The position numbers and the translations under genes are program-made. A stretch of 38,777 bases of DNA from NCBI RefSeq assembly GCF_002154605.1, contig NZ_MUNE01000018.1:1-38777 (forward strand), in the 5' to 3' direction. Within the stretch, counting starts at the first letter, position 1, and every line of letters begins with the position of its first letter. Below the pieces are notes generated by a model. That model did no database searches, was not told the DNA's origin, and worked only from the letters and a program-made list of their open reading frames with translations. Source of the DNA: Streptomyces milbemycinicus. GTDB lineage: Bacteria; Actinomycetota; Actinomycetes; Streptomycetales; Streptomycetaceae. Below are positions 35,581 through 38,777 of this stretch, piece after piece.

Positions 35581-36752
35581 CCGCCGTCGCCGAGGGCGCG
35601 CTGCTCGGCGCGTACTCGTACAAGGCGAACCAGAAGGCCAACCAGGACGGCGGCAAGAACGCCAACCCCAAGAGCGGCGACAAGAAGAACGGCGCCCCGC
35701 TCGCCGAGGTCGCCGTGATCGGCGGCAAGCCGCGCGACAAGGAGTTCAAGGCGGCGGCCGAGCGCGCCATCGCCCTGACCGCCGAGATCAATCGCGCCCG
35801 CGACCTGATCAACACCCCCTCGAATCTGCTCAACCCCGCGATCTTCGCCGCCGCCGTGCTGGACGCGGCGAAGGAGCACGGGCTCAAGACCGAGGTGCTG
35901 GACGAGAAGGCGCTGAAGAAGGGCGGGTACGGCGGCCTCATGGGCGTCGGCCAGGGGTCGGAGGCCCCGCCGCGGCTGGTCCGGGTCGCCTACTCGCACC
36001 CGAAGGCGGAGAAGACCCTGGCCCTGGTCGGCAAGGGCATCACCTACGACTCGGGCGGCATCTCCCTCAAGCCGGCCGGCCACAACGAGACCATGAAGTG
36101 CGACATGAGCGGCGCGGCCGCCGTGTTCGCCACGGTGGTGGCCGTCGCGAAGCTGGGCCTGCGGGTCAATGTGACCGGCTGGCTGGCGCTGGCCGAGAAC
36201 ATGCCGTCGGGCTCGGCCACCCGCCCCGGCGATGTGCTGACGATGTACAGCGGCAAGACCGTCGAGGTGCTGAACACCGACGCCGAGGGCCGGCTGGTGC
36301 TGGCCGACGCGCTGACCCGCGCCTGTGAGGAGAAGCCGGACGCCGTCGTGGACGTGGCGACGCTGACCGGTGCGATGGTGTTCGCGCTGGGTCACCGTAC
36401 GTTCGGGATCATGGCGAACGACGAGGCGTTCCGTACCTCGCTGCACGAGATCGCGGAGGAGGTCGGCGAGCAGGCCTGGCCGATGCCGCTCCCCTCGGAT
36501 CTGCGCAAGAGCATCGACTCGCCGGTGGCCGATCTGGCGAACATGGGTGAGCGGATGGGCGGCGGCCTGGTGGCCGGGATCTTCCTGAAGGAGTTCATCG
36601 AGGACGGCATCGTCTGGGCCCACCTGGACATCGCGGGTCCGGCCTTCAACGAGTCCGGTCCGTTCGGCTACACCCCCAAGGGCGGCACGGGCTCCGCGGT
36701 CCGCACCCTGGTGCGGCTGGCTGAGCGCACCGCGGCCGGCGACCTGGGCTGA
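35532..36752 (+). pseudogene. pepA: leucyl aminopeptidase (M17), N-terminal domain missing
   Basis: M17 zinc aminopeptidases have an N-terminal domain of about 160 residues and a C-terminal catalytic domain. Here homology begins only at LTADAGAEEV just before the family's VAEGALLGAYSY region, so roughly the first 150 residues and the start codon are gone. The catalytic domain looks complete: VGKGITYDSGGISLKP (Lys and Asp ligands), MKCDMSGAAAV, NTDAEGRLVLADAL and HLDIAGPAF. An in-frame GTG at 35559 or ATG at 35421 (inside the antisense gene) might start a shortened protein. It is followed by a hairpin and by lpdA. Confidence 0.8.
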
Positions 36753-36760
36753 GCCGCCAC

Positions 36761-36799
36761 CGGCCGGGTCCTGACGACGTCGTCAGCGGGGCCCGGCCG
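36761..36799 (+). terminator. pepA terminator hairpin
   Basis: Outer arms CGGCCGGG (36761-36768) and CCCGGCCG (36792-36799) enclose the perfect 16-bp palindrome CTGACGACGTCGTCAG (36771-36786). It starts 9 bases past the pepA stop. Confidence 0.7.
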
Positions 36800-36826
36800 C
36801 TCCGCACGGGCCCGGCCGCTCCGCGC
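36789..36826. repeat. 19-bp tandem repeat in the pepA-lpdA gap
   Basis: GGGCCCGGCCGCTCCGCAC (36789-36807) and GGGCCCGGCCGCTCCGCGC (36808-36826) are adjacent and differ at one base. A third partial copy (GGGCCC) follows. Confidence 0.8.
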
Positions 36827-37077
36827 GGGCCCGCGGATTTCGCCGTAAACGAAATCCGACCCCTCTACGCACGCAGTACGCGCGAGTAACCCCTGAACAG
36901 GGGTTTGGAGATATCTCACACAGCAGCCCCGCGTCCCGCCTCCCGTCAACAAGTGCGAAGATGTTGTCTCGGCAGGACAGGGCCCCCGACACCAGGGCCG
37001 AAAGCAACACGCGGCCGAACAACAGCCGCCCGGCCAACGATGGCCGGCCCCGGCGCACCATGCATGGAGGACGTGAC
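36827..37077 (+). promoter_or_regulatory. lpdA upstream region with hairpins and palindromes
   Basis: The pepA-lpdA gap (36753-37077) has no supported gene. Beside the terminator and tandem repeat it has a 9-bp stem CGGATTTCG/CGAAATCCG (36834-36842, 36850-36858), a stem AACCCCT-GAAC-AGGGGTT with TTT tail (36888-36905), and the palindrome GAGATATCTC (36908-36917). The second stem could be an attenuator or protein site. I see no convincing promoter. Confidence 0.45.
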
Positions 37078-38466
37078 GTGGCGAACGACGCCAGCACCGT
37101 TTTCGACCTAGTGATCCTCGGAGGCGGTAGCGGCGGTTACGCCGCTGCCCTGCGCGCGGCGCAGCTGGGTCTGGACGTCGCCCTGATCGAGAAGGACAAG
37201 GTAGGCGGCACCTGCCTGCACCGCGGCTGCATCCCCACGAAGGCTCTGCTGCACGCCGGTGAGATCGCCGACCAGGCCCGTGAGGGTGCCGAGTTCGGTG
37301 TGAAGACCACCTTCGAGGGCATCGACATCGAGGGCGTGCACAAGTACAAGGACGGCGTGGTCTCGGGCCTGTACAAGGGTCTGCAGGGCCTGATCGCCTC
37401 CCGGCAGGTGACCTATGTGACCGGTGAGGGCCGGCTGTCCTCGCCGACCTCGGTCGATGTCGACGGCCAGCGCTACACCGGCCGCCACATCCTGCTCGCC
37501 ACGGGCTCGGTGCCCAAGTCCCTGCCGGGCCTGGCGATCGACGGCGAGCGCGTCATCACCTCCGACCACGCGCTGGTCCTGGACCGGGTTCCGAAGTCCG
37601 CGATCGTGCTGGGCGGCGGCGTCATCGGCGTCGAGTTCGCCTCCGCGTGGAAGTCCTTCGGGACCGACGTCACCATCGTCGAGGCGCTTCCCCACCTCGT
37701 CCCGGTCGAGGACGAGAACAGCTCCAAGCTGCTGGAGCGCGCCTTCCGCAAGCGCGGTATCAAGTTCTCTCTCGGCGCGCGCTTCTCGGGCGTCGAGCAC
37801 ACCGCCGACGGTGTGAAGGTCTCGCTGGAGAACGGCAAGACCTTCGAGGCCGAGCTGCTGCTCGTCGCCGTCGGCCGCGGCCCGGTCTCGCAGGGCCTGG
37901 GCTACGAGGAGGCCGGGGTCGCGATGGACCGCGGCTATGTCCTCGTCGATGAGTACATGCAGACCAACGTGCCTACCATCTCGGCCGTCGGCGACCTGGT
38001 GCCCACGCTTCAGCTCGCGCACGTCGGGTTCGCCGAGGGCATCCTGGTGGCGGAGCGGCTGGCCGGTCTCAAGACCGTGCCGATCGACTACGACGGTGTG
38101 CCGCGGGTCACCTACTGCCACCCCGAGGTCGCCTCGGTCGGTATCTCGGAGGCCAAGGCCAAGGAGCTGTACGGCGCGGACAAGGTCGTGGCCCTCAAGT
38201 ACAGCCTCGCGGGCAACGGCAAGAGCAAGATCCTGAAGACCTCGGGCGAGATCAAGCTGGTCCAGGTGCGGGACGGCGCCGTCGTCGGCGTCCACATGGT
38301 CGGTGACCGCCTGGGCGAGCAGGTCGGCGAGGCTCAGCTGATCTACAACTGGGAGGCGCTGCCGGCCGAGGTCGCGCAGCTCATCCACGCCCACCCGACG
38401 CAGAACGAGGCGCTCGGCGAGGCCCACCTGGCTCTGGCCGGCAAGCCGCTGCACGCCCACGACTAG
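37078..38466 (+). CDS. lpdA: dihydrolipoyl dehydrogenase (E3)
   Basis: A 462-residue FAD enzyme that reoxidises the dihydrolipoyl arm of 2-oxoacid dehydrogenase complexes with NAD+. The start is GTG 37078 with an ideal GGAGG site at 7 bases; the in-frame ATG at 36961 would lie in the leader. FAD-binding [14 protein letters not shown], the redox disulfide GGTCLHRGC (Cys46, Cys51), NAD-binding [11 protein letters not shown] and the active-site base pair [10 protein letters not shown] (His, Glu) are all visible. It is 47 bp upstream of sucB, so it likely serves the 2-oxoglutarate dehydrogenase complex and perhaps also pyruvate dehydrogenase. Confidence 0.97.
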   Translation: MANDASTVFDLVILGGGSGGYAAALRAAQLGLDVALIEKDKVGGTCLHRGCIPTKALLHAGEIADQAREGAEFGVKTTFEGIDIEGVHKYKDGVVSGLYKGLQGLIASRQVTYVTGEGRLSSPTSVDVDGQRYTGRHILLATGSVPKSLPGLAIDGERVITSDHALVLDRVPKSAIVLGGGVIGVEFASAWKSFGTDVTIVEALPHLVPVEDENSSKLLERAFRKRGIKFSLGARFSGVEHTADGVKVSLENGKTFEAELLLVAVGRGPVSQGLGYEEAGVAMDRGYVLVDEYMQTNVPTISAVGDLVPTLQLAHVGFAEGILVAERLAGLKTVPIDYDGVPRVTYCHPEVASVGISEAKAKELYGADKVVALKYSLAGNGKSKILKTSGEIKLVQVRDGAVVGVHMVGDRLGEQVGEAQLIYNWEALPAEVAQLIHAHPTQNEALGEAHLALAGKPLHAHD

Positions 38467-38513
38467 TCCCGAGCGCGAACAATCCGTACAGATCGTTAGG
38501 AGCAACCGAAACC

Positions 38514-38777
38514 ATGGCGGTTTCCGTAACCCTGCCGGCGCTCGGCGAGAGCGTGACCGAGGGCACCGTCACCCGTTGGCTTAAGGCCGAGGGTGAGCGG
38601 GTCGAGGCCGACGAGCCTCTGCTCGAGGTCTCCACCGACAAGGTCGACACCGAGATCCCGGCCCCCGCGGCCGGTGTGCTCACCTCCATCAAGGTGGCCG
38701 AGGACGAGACGGTGGAGGTCGGCGCCGAGCTGGCCGTCATCGACGACGGCGGCGCGGCCCCGGCCGCCGCCCCCGCC
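38514..38777 (+). CDS. sucB: 2-oxoglutarate dehydrogenase E2 (dihydrolipoyl succinyltransferase), N-terminal part
   Basis: The first 88 codons of an E2 protein, cut by the window end. ATG 38514 has an AGGAG site at 11 bases. A complete lipoyl domain is present: [12 protein letters not shown], then [14 protein letters not shown] with Lys43 as the lipoylation site, followed by the start of an Ala/Pro linker. Actinobacterial E2 proteins often have two lipoyl domains, but the remainder is not in view. Whether it is the succinyl or acetyl transferase cannot be shown from this part; the order pepA-lpd-sucB supports sucB. Confidence 0.85.
   Translation, partial: MAVSVTLPALGESVTEGTVTRWLKAEGERVEADEPLLEVSTDKVDTEIPAPAAGVLTSIKVAEDETVEVGAELAVIDDGGAAPAAAPA

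Noticed and set aside
35500-35600. Insertion sequence or integrase at the pepA joint
   Set aside because: No transposase frame, terminal inverted repeats or target duplication are visible near the joint.

Overview
The window is a high-GC actinobacterial chromosome segment, almost certainly Streptomyces. The evidence is the GC-rich third codon positions, the many GTG starts (tuf, rpsL, rpoC, rplA, nusG, secE, rpmG, murB) and a TTG start (rpoB), the rare TTA codons, and the gene order around rpoBC and the str operon. No insertion sequence, prophage, CRISPR array or biosynthetic cluster is visible. Most of the window is the translation and transcription core, read on the minus strand. Gene names come from sequence motifs and remembered family features; no search was run.

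Left flank (1-6873): the C-terminus of a TTA-containing protein with a Cys-pair motif, a Uma2-type nuclease-fold protein, an alpha/beta hydrolase, a membrane Ser/Thr kinase with an outer PQQ-type propeller, and a Tat-lipoprotein PIG-L deacetylase with lectin-like repeats. Core (6966-25057, minus strand, so read right to left): tRNA-Trp, secE, nusG, rplK, rplA; a lipoprotein; rplJ, rplL; rpoB, rpoC; rpsL, rpsG, fusA, tuf. These are separate transcription units. Strong inverted repeats follow tuf, rpoC, rplL, rplA and nusG, and promoter-like sequences precede rpsL, rpoB, rplJ and the tRNAs. An attenuator-like hairpin with a T-rich tract sits in the rplJ leader.

Right of the core (25240-31693): aspC, an adenosine-deaminase family gene overlapping an LtrA-family membrane protein gene, murB, a HadB/HadA-like hot-dog pair, rpmG, tRNA-Met and tRNA-Thr. 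The rpmG-hadAB neighbourhood resembles that of other actinobacteria. Next (31917-35533) come a cytosine-deaminase-like amidohydrolase, a large lipoprotein, an NAD(P)-binding protein and the C-terminal part of a DUF3574-like gene.

At about 35,530 the DUF3574-like gene and the leucyl aminopeptidase gene pepA meet head to head, both without their 5' parts. pepA is followed by lpdA and the start of sucB (2-oxoglutarate dehydrogenase complex). From memory, in S. coelicolor the pepA-lpd-sucB block lies megabases from the rpoBC/rpmG block, so this point looks like an inversion breakpoint or an assembly chimera. Other leading observations are Asn at RpoB position 442 (Ser531 of E. coli) inside the rifampicin-resistance cluster, and a TTA codon near the start of the LtrA gene that suggests bldA control.
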